This document shows positions 33,703 through 43,445 of a stretch of 64,000 bases of DNA, piece after piece; within the stretch, counting starts at the first letter, position 1; each line of letters begins with the position of its first letter. The DNA lies in assembly GCF_963678635.1 (NCBI RefSeq), contig NC_087063.1, positions 41,618,759 through 41,682,758 of the forward strand, given 5' to 3'. The DNA is from Symsagittifera roscoffensis (Eukaryota > Xenacoelomorpha > Acoela > Convolutidae). A program made the position numbers and the translations under genes. Under the pieces are notes generated by a model. The model was not told where the DNA came from and did not search any database. It worked only from the letters and a program-made list of their open reading frames with translations.

Positions 33703-35450
33703 AGCTGCTCGAATTTTCCGGAACGCCCCTCGTCATATGAACTAGAAACTGACAAACCGGTTTTGCCAGAAATAGAACACTTAAAGGGGAAAATAGATAA
33801 GGGAGATTTTGACTTATTACGGGCGGTTTTAAATCGGAACGCGAATGTATTTTCAAAACATGAGGCGGATATTGATTGCTGTAATTTCATCGAACACGAA
33901 ATTGAACTTTAGTAAGGCGCCGTTCCCCATAGGTTAGGCGCAAGACAAATGACGCCACATAAATTGGAAGCGTGCCGAGCAGAAATAGAATTGTTGCTCG
34001 AATACGACATGATTGAACTCTCAAAATTGCCATGGGCTTGCGGGGTAATGATGGCGAAGAAGAAAGGGGGCAGCTTAGGTTTTTTTGCAATTTTTGCTAC
34101 TTGAACGCGGTAGCAATAAAAGATTCGTACGCGATACCGCGGATAGACGAGAGCCTCTCTAAACTTGGCGATGCCAAGTTCTTCACCACGTTGGACTTCG
34201 GTTCTGCCTTCTGGCAGGTCCCTTTGTGTAAGAAGGATAGAGAAAAGACCGGATTCGCATGCGAGTTGGGGTTGTATCAGTGGAAGAGGATGCCCTTCGT
34301 CTTGTAGAATGCAACGGCCACTTTTCAAAGACTGATGGCTCTGGCTTTGACCAGAGTGACGAAGAAGTACGGGAATCTGGTGATGTGTTACGTGGATGAC
34401 GTGGTCATAGCAACACCAACCCTGGAAGACCACATTGATCGGCTCGTTGAGGTCTTTGATTGCATGAAGAGAGCAGGCTTAAAATACAAATCATCGATGT
34501 GCAAAATCCTGAGGGATTCGATCAAGTATTTAGGAAGAATGGTAGACATGCATGGTGTGAGGCCGGACCCGGAAGCAGTAGAAGCTGTGTTGACATGGAA
34601 GGCTCCCAGAACGGACGCACAGCTCATGAGCGTCCTAGGGTTTGCAAATTATTACCGTGAGTTCATAAAAGGATATGCAGTCAAGGTGTATCCGATGCAG
34701 AAGCTGATGCGCAACAAAAGAAAGAAGTTGGAATGGAGCGATGAAGCTCAAACGGCCTTTGAGAACATAAATCGGGAACTGTGCGAAGCACCAGTGCTAG
34801 GCATGCCTACTGAAAAGGGCATGTACGTTCTTGACACAGACGCATCAGTAGTAGCCATCGCGGGAATACTGCATCAGCAGCAGGAGTGGAATGGGAGAAC
34901 CGTTCTCCGTCCCATTGCATATGGCAGTAAGGTGTTAAGTGACACTGAGATGAAAAATGGTGCACCAAAGGCAGAAATGTTTGCAGTAGTCACATTTGTG
35001 GAAAAGTATCGCACATACTTGGGGAGCACTCCCTTTAAGTTATGCGTAGACAACAGGGCTTTATCCTGGTTGAAGACATACTGGATGGATCAGAGTTATA
35101 TTGGAAGATGGATAGTGAGATTAGATGACTACCACATGATAATCGAGCACAGGATGCTTGACAAACACCAGAATGCTGACAGCCTCAGCGAGAAAACCGA
35201 GTTCTATGAAAAAATGGAACAGAAGCAAGCCAATCAGGCAGAAATCAAGGAAGGATTCTTGTTTCTGGATAAAGAAACTTATGAAGCGCTTACCTTAACG
35301 AGATGAATGGATAAATCTGGACATCCAATCCCAGGAAATCCTGAGTTACCTGTAGAGAAAGCAGCCGAGATAAAGATTCTATCCCAGAAGAACCCGGTGT
35401 ACTTGGACCTGTAGCTGCGCTCAAACCTGGTCCAGCAGAAACTCTCTCGC
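33703..35450 (+). pseudogene. Giant element reverse transcriptase and RNase H, copy 1
   Basis: RT begins near 33860. Adjacent TAG and TAA stops at 33912-33917 interrupt it. Recognisable blocks are FFTTLDFGSAFWQVPL (about 34180-34225), MPFVL where MPFGL is usual, and the catalytic CYVDDVVIA at about 34389-34415. FANYYREFIKGYA follows in the thumb. RNase H shows VLDTDAS (about 34828-34848) and VDNRALSWLKTY (about 35047-35082). The frame 34335-35306 is open for 323 codons. Several substitutions (FFCNFCYL, SMCKIL) look like decay when compared with copy 2 at 39.9 kb. It would copy RNA to DNA in the particle. Confidence 0.85.
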
Positions 35451-36396
35451 ATGAACATTAACAGCCACCCATTATTGGATAAAACGGTGCTGGTCACACC
35501 GCAAATGATGCGGATGCTGGGTGGATTGTTAGAGAGAGAAGTGACCAGAGATGGCCCGAGTGGGCAGCAGCATTGGCATCACTGACAGTCAGTGAGAAGG
35601 CGAAGATCATGCCGTCCAGACGACAACACAAAGTGAATGAGAGGGATTGTAGAACAATAGTTCAGCAATTAGTATCTTCAATACCCCACGAGGTTTTAAC
35701 CAGTACTTCATACGGTCGGAAAGAACAGGGTAACGATACGCAAAAGAAAACCGTTACCTTTGTGGACCAGGATAAAGAAGGTGAGAAGGTTGAACGAAAC
35801 CTGGTGCAAGATTGTTTGTCCAGGGGGACGAACGGTGAGAAGAACCGGCGAGTTCAAGATCAACACCAGGGACAAGGAAGTTTGTCCGGGGAGTCTGATC
35901 TAGACGAAAAAATTCCTGATGAGAAACAGGACCTGGAGAACAAAGTTTTGTCCGAGGAGTTCAGATGGATGCAAAGAAGGCACATAACTAATCTGGAGGA
36001 GGGGACGTGCTCTATCGCAGACTCTACAATGGATGACAACTCCTGGAACTCAGGAATCGACACCTACTCAGACAGGAACTCGAGTTCAGGATCGGAACTG
36101 TCAGAGCTGGCGATCCACGCACTGCTAGTGGAGACTCGAGCAAGTATCTGGACAGGGAAATATATCAAGACCCTGACAGTGATCGCTAGCTCATACCAGG
36201 TGAAAGAGTCTTTGATTACGCAGCGGATGATCTGGAAACAATAGCGGTATCGAAACGTTCGATGAAACTGTTGCCACAAAAAGACTTAGTCAGGACTGAT
36301 CTTCAGCCATTCGAACAGGAAACACAACCGTTGGCAAAGATTTTGTGCGTTCAGATGGAAGAAGACACGCATCAGCCCAATGAGTAGAATAGTCAA
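35451..36396 (+). pseudogene. Giant element RNase H to integrase linker
   Basis: A long hydrophilic segment, open at 35573-36244, rich in Glu, Lys, Asp, Gln and Ser. GQGSLSGESD and VLSEEFRWM-type acidic repeats recur, and LSGE/LSEE strings appear several times. No domain is recognised. Its first 630 bases are duplicated at 41.5-42.1 kb. Confidence 0.55.
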
Positions 36397-37060
36397 ATGA
36401 GGGTCATGAAGACGTACTTGAAGGCGAGATACAGACTCTCGGATCTACTAAGAGCGCAGAGAAATGACCGCATGACAAGCAACCTGAAAAGGTGGATCGA
36501 AAATGGTGCTTCGGACAAAGGAGACCTCGAGGAAGACAGTTACCGCATTCTGCGACAGTACTTTATGCAGAAAGAGGGAAGGTTATATCTGAACAATGAC
36601 GGGATCGTGGCTTGCAAGAGAAGAGAAGAAGACATGACCGATTGGGACAGATACCTTCCACAAGTGATGGGGGCTTATAATAGCACGCAACATCCCACCA
36701 CCAGAGTTATTCCACACTTGATGCGAACCGGACACGAGAAGTTTTTGCCCTTGACTTTCTTCTACCCAAAGTATGAGGGTAAGAAGACGTCACCACAGGT
36801 CTATGTAAGGGATGTAGTAAGACGTCAACAGGAGTTAAACGACTTATGTAGACGAAATACTCAGCGAGCACAAGCAAGGCAGAGGAAAAGATTTAACAAG
36901 AAAGCAGCTGGTGCAAAAGCTTATTCGGTAGGGGGCTACGTATGGGTATTTCAGAACGTCATACCCACGAAAGGAACGAAAAAGCTCCTAGAAAAGTAGA
37001 TAGGACCGTTCATGATTACGGAGGTGCACCAGGAGGGACGCTTTTATAGACAAAGCCGCT
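36397..37060 (+). pseudogene. Giant element integrase remnant lacking zinc finger and DDE core
   Basis: A 200-codon open frame. The first ~80 residues (up to CKRREED) lead into what would be the integrase N-terminus. The next residues, MTDWDRYLPQVMGAYNSTQH, are the segment that normally follows the catalytic Glu. The HHCC zinc-binding motif and all three residues of D,D-35-E are therefore absent, and the joint at about 36630-36635 stays in frame. The C-terminal part with many Arg/Lys, YVWVFQNVIPTKGTKK and a GPF-type motif (37006 on) is present. This copy cannot integrate on its own. Confidence 0.8.
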
Positions 37061-37858
37061 CAACACGAAAACATTAAGCCACACAACCCATCGACAGAAG
37101 ATTGGTGTATACCTGCAGACATGGAAGAAGTGGATTACTTGATGATGGACCCTGCCTGTGAGGTCAACCAGAAGGGCACCAGGGGAAAGAACGATGGGAA
37201 TGAAGTCGTAGAGTAAGGAACAAGTCCACCACTGGACCTGGATCCAAACGAGGTGATTGAAGCGGATGAAGAAACCTTACCATACGCAGAGGAGGACTGG
37301 CAAGACCCTGAACAAAGGGAAATTACCAGGAACTTAGAACCTGATCTTCCGTTCACGATGAAGACTCGGCAGAATGACAGGACACGATCCAAGAAGAAAT
37401 ATAATCCTTACGGCGGCGACGTTGTAGTGGACAGGATAGATCTTAAGAAGATAGTGGAAGAATTAGTAGGTCTAGAAGATATAACTGTGTCACAGGACAT
37501 TGCCATAGTCGATGATCACGACGATGAGTGGATCGAGGACCGGTCTAAACCCGAGGTAGAATTCGACGACGAGCAACAGCAATCCTACGAACAAGATTTG
37601 ACGAATCTGCGTGTCTTGGAGTGTTTGAACGAAATGACATCGGATCCAAAGGAGACCACCAGTGTCACGATTCAAGATGTAGAACGTGAAAGCATGAAAT
37701 ACAGGAAAACCGAACAAGAAGATCCTTCCTGGACTTCCCAGGAAGGGCGACACCTCATTTCGTCTTCCAATCTCGACTTGATATCCGGTATGCGATCGAC
37801 GGGGACGTTGATGGATATTTGTTGTCCGGGGAGTGGGGATAGGACTTACCCACACTGA
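37061..37858 (+). pseudogene. Giant element acidic post-integrase segment
   Basis: Mostly open at 37253-37858 (201 codons), very rich in Asp/Glu with some Arg/Lys. It has no recognised fold and leads directly into the macro-like module, with a frameshift around 37830. Its position suggests a tether between integrase and the extra C-terminal domain. Confidence 0.5.
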
Positions 37859-38438
37859 AATTTTATTGATAAAAAAATTAAGAATAGCAAGAGAGACAGG
37901 AGATTTAGAAGCGGAAACAGGCGAGGACCCTAAGAAACCGGACATAGGGAGGGTAGTTGAGTCATATTTTAACTTACCAAATGAATATTCAAGTAGCATA
38001 ATACTAACAGATAGCGATTTCATACTCACAAATAGAACATGTGCAATCACAGCAGACATGAGTTTTAAGACAGCGTTAGCAGCATATTTTAAGAGAGAAT
38101 ATAAAAACATAGAATTCCTTTGGAAGCAAAAACCAGAAATAGGGGGCGTAGCAGCCTCGCCTCCGGCGGCGTCACAGATACCGGGAAAATACTTATGCTT
38201 CTTGGTGGCGAGGGCGACGGAGAAGCGGCACGTGGACCCGGAAAACCTAGTCTTGTCCTTGGCGAGATTGAGAGACTTCCTCGTGGAAAGGGAAGTGAAG
38301 GAACTTTCGCTTCCAGTGTACGATCCGAACAGAGGACGACTGCATCCACGGGAACTGTACGCGCTGATACACGTAATCTTCTCTGTTACTAATATACAAG
38401 TATACTTGCATAAGAAATATTACTTGAGTATAGGCTGA
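37833..38438 (+). CDS. Giant element macro-domain-like module, end of first ORF series
   Basis: A 201-codon open frame ends at TGA 38436-38438. From about residue 50 the pattern follows an Appr-1''-phosphatase/Poa1-like macro domain. ILTDSDFILTNRTCAITADM is followed by a FKREY stretch, a GGVAASPP turn, a hydrophobic strand YLCFLVARATEK, a helix with LVLSLARLRDFL, strand KELSLPVY, helix LHPRELYALIHVIF and final strand IQVYL. Macro domains bind ADP-ribose or remove it from proteins or RNA. The usual glycine-rich second loop (GCGLDG type) is replaced by DPNRGRLHP, so binding or catalysis may be altered or lost. Family assignment is by strand/helix order and a few motifs, not by a search. The frame has no stops, unlike most of the element. 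Confidence 0.55.
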   Translation: MGIGLTHTEILLIKKLRIARETGDLEAETGEDPKKPDIGRVVESYFNLPNEYSSSIILTDSDFILTNRTCAITADMSFKTALAAYFKREYKNIEFLWKQKPEIGGVAASPPAASQIPGKYLCFLVARATEKRHVDPENLVLSLARLRDFLVEREVKELSLPVYDPNRGRLHPRELYALIHVIFSVTNIQVYLHKKYYLSIG

Positions 38439-38829
38439 GTTCAGGTGGCATGCAAGAGGGTGTCAGACAAAAAAAATGTGTAGTGGGTGATACGTGTGTT
38501 ATGTTATGTTATGTGTTATGTTTTTAAGACATAAGGGTAAGAAGGAGTTAGTGACCAGGAACAACTGAATGACAATCTTAGGAATAGATCCAAAGTTTGG
38601 ACTGTCCAATCTTAGGTCGAATTCCAAAATTTTAGAAATTGATTGATTTTAATAAATTTTAAGTTCAAAATTTTTTTATCTGACTGTTTTTAAAAAAACT
38701 TAATACAAAACTAGTGTAAAGTTGACAAATGTGATATTCGTGACCTTTTTTCTAGATCCTGATTGATCGTTTAAACTCCCACTTGATTTCAAATCATCGA
38801 ATCGATACTAAAATCAAACTTGCAAGAGG
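38439..38829 (+). other. Gap between the two ORF series, with AATAAA
   Basis: AT-rich and non-coding. GTTATGTTATG repeats lie at 38490-38520, and AATAAA at 38651-38656 is a plausible poly(A) signal for the upstream series. It could instead contain a promoter or splice acceptor for ORF2, or mark a junction between two elements. No LTR-like match to the 5' leader was seen. Confidence 0.4.
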
Positions 38830-39370
38830 ATGGATAATTTCAACTTGGATGAATTGATGGACATGGCAGAGGCATATGTAGGACCGATGGTTGATGCGAT
38901 CTATCGGAGGCTAATGGATCGAGACTTCGCTCTGGAGGACCCAGCTGTAGTCATGTTGCTGACCGCCTTGATAAACATCTTGGGGATGATAACCGACTGA
39001 GTACTAGACGGCCCAAACATAAGAGTGATGAGGTGGAGAAACGGGGCTCTCTCAGGGAGTGACTTGGCGAACGAACCTGGATTGGGAACTTCAAGGACCT
39101 ACCAACCAGGTGTTATGCCTTTGCCGACCAAGCCTAAGCCTGGACTGAGGAGGATGTATCAGGAAAAGAACAGCGAGGCTGCCTCGTCTAGTTCACAACT
39201 GAGAGAAGAAATCGTCCCGAGTGATGGACGTGCAAAAGAACAATCAGTTGAATTATAGCTTCACATGAGTTCCGGATACGGATCCGAGAGCCTGCTTCAA
39301 CCGAGCGACTTGGAACCCAGCAGTAAACCTGCAGCAACCGCCACTTGGGACATCACATCTGATACTGGGG
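38830..39370 (+). pseudogene. Giant element ORF2 N-terminal segment
   Basis: An ATG at 38830 opens MDNFNLDELMDMAEAYVGP, with a hydrophobic stretch (VVMLLTALINILGMI) before an in-frame TGA at 38998-39000. The same frame continues through 39001-39258, stops at TAG, and reopens at 39265-39546. Two in-frame stops therefore interrupt an otherwise continuous frame. The middle is Pro/Ser/Glu-rich. The frame shifts at about 39350 into the SGNH-like domain. The first part is too short to appear as a long ORF. Confidence 0.45.
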
Positions 39371-39897
39371 GACAGCTTGGTCAGAGTGCTCCAAAATTTG
39401 AGGACTTCCTGGATCACCACGGTGATGGCGTTTGGAGGCGCAACGATAGCCCAGTTTTTTCGGATGGTGGAGCTGATGAACCCAGGGAGAATCCCTCACG
39501 TTATGATCCTAGTAGGGACAAAGAACATCTCGAGAAGCTCAGATGAGGAAGAGGCACTATGGGAATCGATGATGGTGTGCCTATTTACTACTCTCTGGCA
39601 GAAGTTCAACTGCGCGATACTTACCGTCTGCACTGTACCAATGAGCACGAAGATGTTGATAGCAGCAGGGAGGAGACATAATGAAGGAGGAATCAGGTTG
39701 AACAACAGCCTGAGGAATCTTGCGAGTCGGAATGCTGGACGGATGATCCTTATGGATATTGAGCATGAGCTGAGAGCTATGGATCAGGCCAGACTGACTA
39801 CTGACGGCATCCACTTTGACAGCATCGAGTGAAAAGTATGGTTGAACAGAGTCTTCCAAGGGCGACTAGATGAAATGGAAGTAGAACTCTTTGACAC
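39350..39897 (+). pseudogene. Giant element SGNH (GDSL) hydrolase-like domain
   Basis: All four SGNH blocks are readable in one frame. LILGDSLVRVL has the nucleophile Ser in GDSL at 39368-39379. AFGGATIAQ supplies the block II Gly. ILVGTKN (G at 39515, N at 39524-39526; GTND is more common) is block III. DGIHF supplies Asp at 39803 and His at 39812 (DxxH). SGNH proteins are esterases/acyl hydrolases and occur in ORF1 of some LINEs; in an LTR-type element this is unusual. The frame ends at TGA 39830-39832. Coding-type sequence of the same protein continues to 39897, where it is cut by the inserted duplicate. All catalytic residues appear retained. Confidence 0.7.
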
Positions 39898-41446
39898 GAG
39901 GCGGATATTGATTGCTGTAATTTCATCGAACACGAAATTGAACTTTAGTAAGGCGCCGTTCCCCATAGGTTAGGCGCAAGACAAATGACGCCACATAAAT
40001 TGGAAGCGTGCCGAGCAGAAATAGAAATGTTGCTCGAATACGACATGATTGAACCGTCAAAATCGCCATGGGCTTGCGGGGTAGTGATGGCGAAGAAGAA
40101 AGGGGGCAGCTTAGGTTTTGTTGCGACTTTCGCTACTTGAACGCGGTAACAATAAAAGATGCGTACCCGATACCGCGGATAGACGAGAGCCTCTCTAAAC
40201 TTGGCGACGCCAAGTTCTTCACCACGTTGGACTTCGGTTCTGCCTTCTGGCAGGTCCCTTTGCGTAAGAAGGATAGAGAAAAGACCGGATTCGCACGCGA
40301 GTTGGGGTTGTATCAGTGGAAGATGATGCCCTTCGGCTTGTGCAACGCAACGGCCACTTTTCAAAGACTGATGGCTCAGGCTTTGACAAAGAGTGACGAA
40401 GAAGTACGGGAATCTTGTGATGTGTTACGTGGATGACGTGGTCATAGCAACACCAACCCTGGAAGACCACATTGATCGATTCGATGAGGTCTTTGATTGC
40501 ATGAAGAGAGCAGGCTTAAAATGCAAACCATCGAACTGCGAGATTCTAAGGGATTCGATCAAGTATCTAGGAAGAATGGTGGACAGGCATGGTGTGAGGC
40601 CGGACCCGGAAGCAGTAGAAGCTGTGTTGACATGGAAGGCTCCCAGAACGGACACACATCTCATGAGCTTCCTAGGGTTTGCCAATTATTACCGTGAGTT
40701 CATAAAAGGATATGCAGACAAGGTGTATCCGATGCAGAAGCTGATGCGCAACAAAGGAAAGAAGTTCGAATGGAGCGATGAAGCTCAAACGGCCTTTGGA
40801 AACATAAATCGGGAACTGTGCGAAGCGCCAGTGCTAGGCATGCCTACTGAAAAGGGCATGTATGTTCTTGACACAGACGCATCAGTAGTAGCCATCTCGG
40901 GAATACTGCATCAGGAGCAGGGTTGGAATGGGAGAACCGTTCTCCGTCCCATTGCATATAGCAGAAAGGTGTTAAGTGACACTGACATGAAATATGGTGC
41001 ACCAAAGCCAGAAACGCTTGCAGTAGTCACATTTGTGGAAAAGTACCGCGCATACTTGGGGAGCGCTCCCTTTAAGTTACGCGTGGACAACAGGGCGTTA
41101 TCCTGGTTGAAGACATACTCGATGGATCAGAGTTATATTGGAAGAAGTGAGATTAGATGGCTAACACATGATAATCGAGCACAGGATGCGTGACAAACAC
41201 CAGAATGCTGACAGCCTCAGCAAGAAAACCGAGTTCTATCAAAGATTGGAACAGAAGCAAGCCAATCAGGCAGAAATCAAGGAAGGATTCTCGTTTCTCG
41301 ATAAACAAAATTATGAAGCGCTTCCCTTGAGGAGATGGTTGGATAAATCTGGACATCCAATCCCAGGACATCCTGAGTTACCTGTAGAGAAAGCAGCCGA
41401 GATAAACATTCTATCCCAGAAGGACCCAGCGTACTTGGACCTGTAG
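39898..41446 (+). pseudogene. Reverse transcriptase and RNase H, copy 2 (better preserved)
   Basis: Shows RFCCDFRYL-type and YPIPRIDES blocks in shifted frames, FTTLDFGSAFWQVPL, KMMPFGLCNATATF, CYVDDVVIA, VLDTDASVVAISGIL and VDNRALSWLKTY. Residues altered in copy 1 are canonical here (MPFGL against MPFVL; SNCEIL against SMCKIL). Frames break near 40436 and 41190, so it is inactive. Copy 2 nevertheless reflects the ancestral pol better than copy 1. Confidence 0.85.
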
Positions 41447-42110
41447 CTGCGCTCAAATCTGGTCCAGCAGGAATTCTCTCGCATGAACATTATCAGCCTC
41501 TCATTATTGGATAAAACGGTGCAGGTCACACCGCAAGTGATGCGGATGCTGGGTGGATTGTTAGAGAGAGAAGTGACCAGAGATGGCCCCGAGTGGGCAG
41601 CAGCATTGGCATCACTGACAGTCAGTGAAAAGGCAAAGATCATGCCGTCCAGACGACAACACAAAGAAAATGAGAGGGATTGTAGGACAATAGTTCAGCA
41701 ATTAGTATCTTCAATACCCCATGAGGTTTTAACCAGTACTTCATACGGTCGGAAAGAACAGGGTAACGATACGCAAAAGAAAACCGTTACCTTTGTGGAC
41801 CAGGATAAAGAAGGTGAGAAGGTTGAACGAAACCTGGTGCAAGATTGTTTGTCCGGGGAGACGAACGGTGAGAAGAACCGGCGAGTTCAAGATCAACATC
41901 AGGGACAAGGAAGTTTGTCCGGGGAGTCTGATGTAGATGAAAAAGTTCCTGATGAGAAACAGGACCTGGAGAACAAAGTTTTGTCCGGGGAGTTCAGATG
42001 GATGCGAAGAAGGCACAGAACTGATCTGGAGGAGGGGACGTGCTCTATCGCAGACTCTTCAATGGATGACAACTCCCGGAACTCAGGAATCGACACCTAC
42101 TCAGACAGGA
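39898..42110 (+). repeat. Duplicate of 33,862-36,077 (RT, RNase H, linker) inserted into ORF2
   Basis: The left junction joins TTTGACAC to GAGGCGGATATTGATTGC, the start of the copy found at 33862. The right joint at GACAGGA (42104-42110, matching 36071-36077) passes into ORF2 sequence at 42111. Lengths are 2216 and 2213 bp. The copies share the adjacent TAG TAA stops but differ at many other sites. Confidence 0.85.
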
Positions 42111-43375
42111 TGTATAGGCCACAAAGCTCTAGCGAACCCGGGCAAAGAACGGACGTACAAGATCGATTGGGGGAAGCGCCCTTGAGAAGAACCATCAATC
42201 CTAGACGAAGACTAGGGCCTATCAACCCGACAGCGGAAACGACCAGCAGCTCTAGATCGGATACGAGATCAGAGACGACAAGCACCAGTCGAGAGGAGCG
42301 ACGCCCAAACAGGAGCTCTCTGATGTGGTCGAGGCCCATACCTTCTCCCTGGCACATTTATAAGGATGATCTGATGAAACTGAATCTTCAGACGGTGAGC
42401 TTTGCAGCAGATGCCATGAGGATGTTGATCGGAGCGAGATTGTCCGTCAACGGACTGTACTCAATAACAGGCGTGGACTGGTTAACAGCTGCTGGCATAA
42501 ACTTCAGCTCTACAACTGACTTGAGTTTTGCCGACCTAGAGGGACTGCCCTCGAACAATACAATGGGTCCAGTGAATGCAAGACCGTTACAAGACGTGAA
42601 CCTGAATCACGACGAAGGACATCGAGAAGAGAGACCTGGAAGATTCCTGACGACGAGGGCACCAATTGAACAACATGTGAAGATGTTCAGGCAGGTGAAA
42701 GCGCCCCCAGGCAATGTGAAAGAAAGAGCGTATCCGAAACAAGTGAATCAGGAAGGTGATGTTCAGAGATACGGTGGTTTGAAGGCGATAAAGAAATATG
42801 AGACCATCTTTGCTGCATACGACAAGGCAGAAATGAGGAAGGCCAAGATCATGATAGTCGCGAGTTCAGAGTTCGTATATACCTCCCAGTCTCTGTTTTG
42901 GTCTGATGTGTTAATGTTGGCAGCGGTCGACCTGGACCTAACACAATCCGTGTCGATGGAGATCGGAGTGCAAAGGCAGACAGATATGAACCCAATCACA
43001 ATTGTGTTCGCTGGCATCAATGACCATCTACACAGCAGAGGTTTCCTGAGCAGACTCAGAGAGCCTACGACAGCCGAAGCCGCTGTATGGCCAGCTATTA
43101 AAGATATCCTCGAGTCAATGGGTGAAGTAGAGGATACCCTGAAAGAGGGTGCCTTCACTAAAATAACACCGAGAGCCGTGTTTGCACTGTCTACGGGATA
43201 TGCACATCTCCCGGATGGACTGAAGTTTGTGTATGCGATTGTGGCTTTGCTCTCGGAAGGGAAATATGATGTGATCATATCTGCCCCGAATCGCGAGATA
43301 AAGATGGAGAATCTGAGGCCACTCAGGGCTGAATTACCTGCGGTGTGGTCAGACATCTCGAATGAGGAGGTTTGA
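41483..43375 (+). CDS. Fusion ORF: pol linker joined in frame to ORF2 middle region
   Basis: This 630-codon uninterrupted frame is the longest in the window. The first ~210 residues are the duplicated RNase H-integrase linker (IMPSRRQHKENERDC, GQGSLSGESD). After the joint at 42110 the sequence is ORF2-specific. A Ser/Thr/Arg-rich stretch (TSSSRSDTRSETTSTS) comes first, then SLMWSRPIPSPWHIY and a mostly alpha/beta-looking region. ITIVFAGINDHLHSRGF near 43000 resembles a second SGNH block III (GxND). VFALSTGYAHLPDGLKFVY follows. No GDS or DxxH partner for it is evident. The open frame across the joint is either chance or selection. Function unknown. Confidence 0.55.
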   Translation: MNIISLSLLDKTVQVTPQVMRMLGGLLEREVTRDGPEWAAALASLTVSEKAKIMPSRRQHKENERDCRTIVQQLVSSIPHEVLTSTSYGRKEQGNDTQKKTVTFVDQDKEGEKVERNLVQDCLSGETNGEKNRRVQDQHQGQGSLSGESDVDEKVPDEKQDLENKVLSGEFRWMRRRHRTDLEEGTCSIADSSMDDNSRNSGIDTYSDRMYRPQSSSEPGQRTDVQDRLGEAPLRRTINPRRRLGPINPTAETTSSSRSDTRSETTSTSREERRPNRSSLMWSRPIPSPWHIYKDDLMKLNLQTVSFAADAMRMLIGARLSVNGLYSITGVDWLTAAGINFSSTTDLSFADLEGLPSNNTMGPVNARPLQDVNLNHDEGHREERPGRFLTTRAPIEQHVKMFRQVKAPPGNVKERAYPKQVNQEGDVQRYGGLKAIKKYETIFAAYDKAEMRKAKIMIVASSEFVYTSQSLFWSDVLMLAAVDLDLTQSVSMEIGVQRQTDMNPITIVFAGINDHLHSRGFLSRLREPTTAEAAVWPAIKDILESMGEVEDTLKEGAFTKITPRAVFALSTGYAHLPDGLKFVYAIVALLSEGKYDVIISAPNREIKMENLRPLRAELPAVWSDISNEEV

Positions 43376-43445
43376 GGACGAAACCAGAGACGACATGAGG
43401 AGGTTTGAGGACGACATCTCTGGTTTTGAGGACGAAACCAGAGGC
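43363..43445 (+). repeat. Local imperfect repeat with short inverted arms
   Basis: TTGAGGACGAAACCAGAG occurs at 43372 and again at about 43426, with a GAGGAGGTTTGAGGACGA variant between. AACCAGAGA and TCTCTGGTT form 9-bp inverted arms. The repeat introduces the stop that ends the 630-codon frame. Confidence 0.7.
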
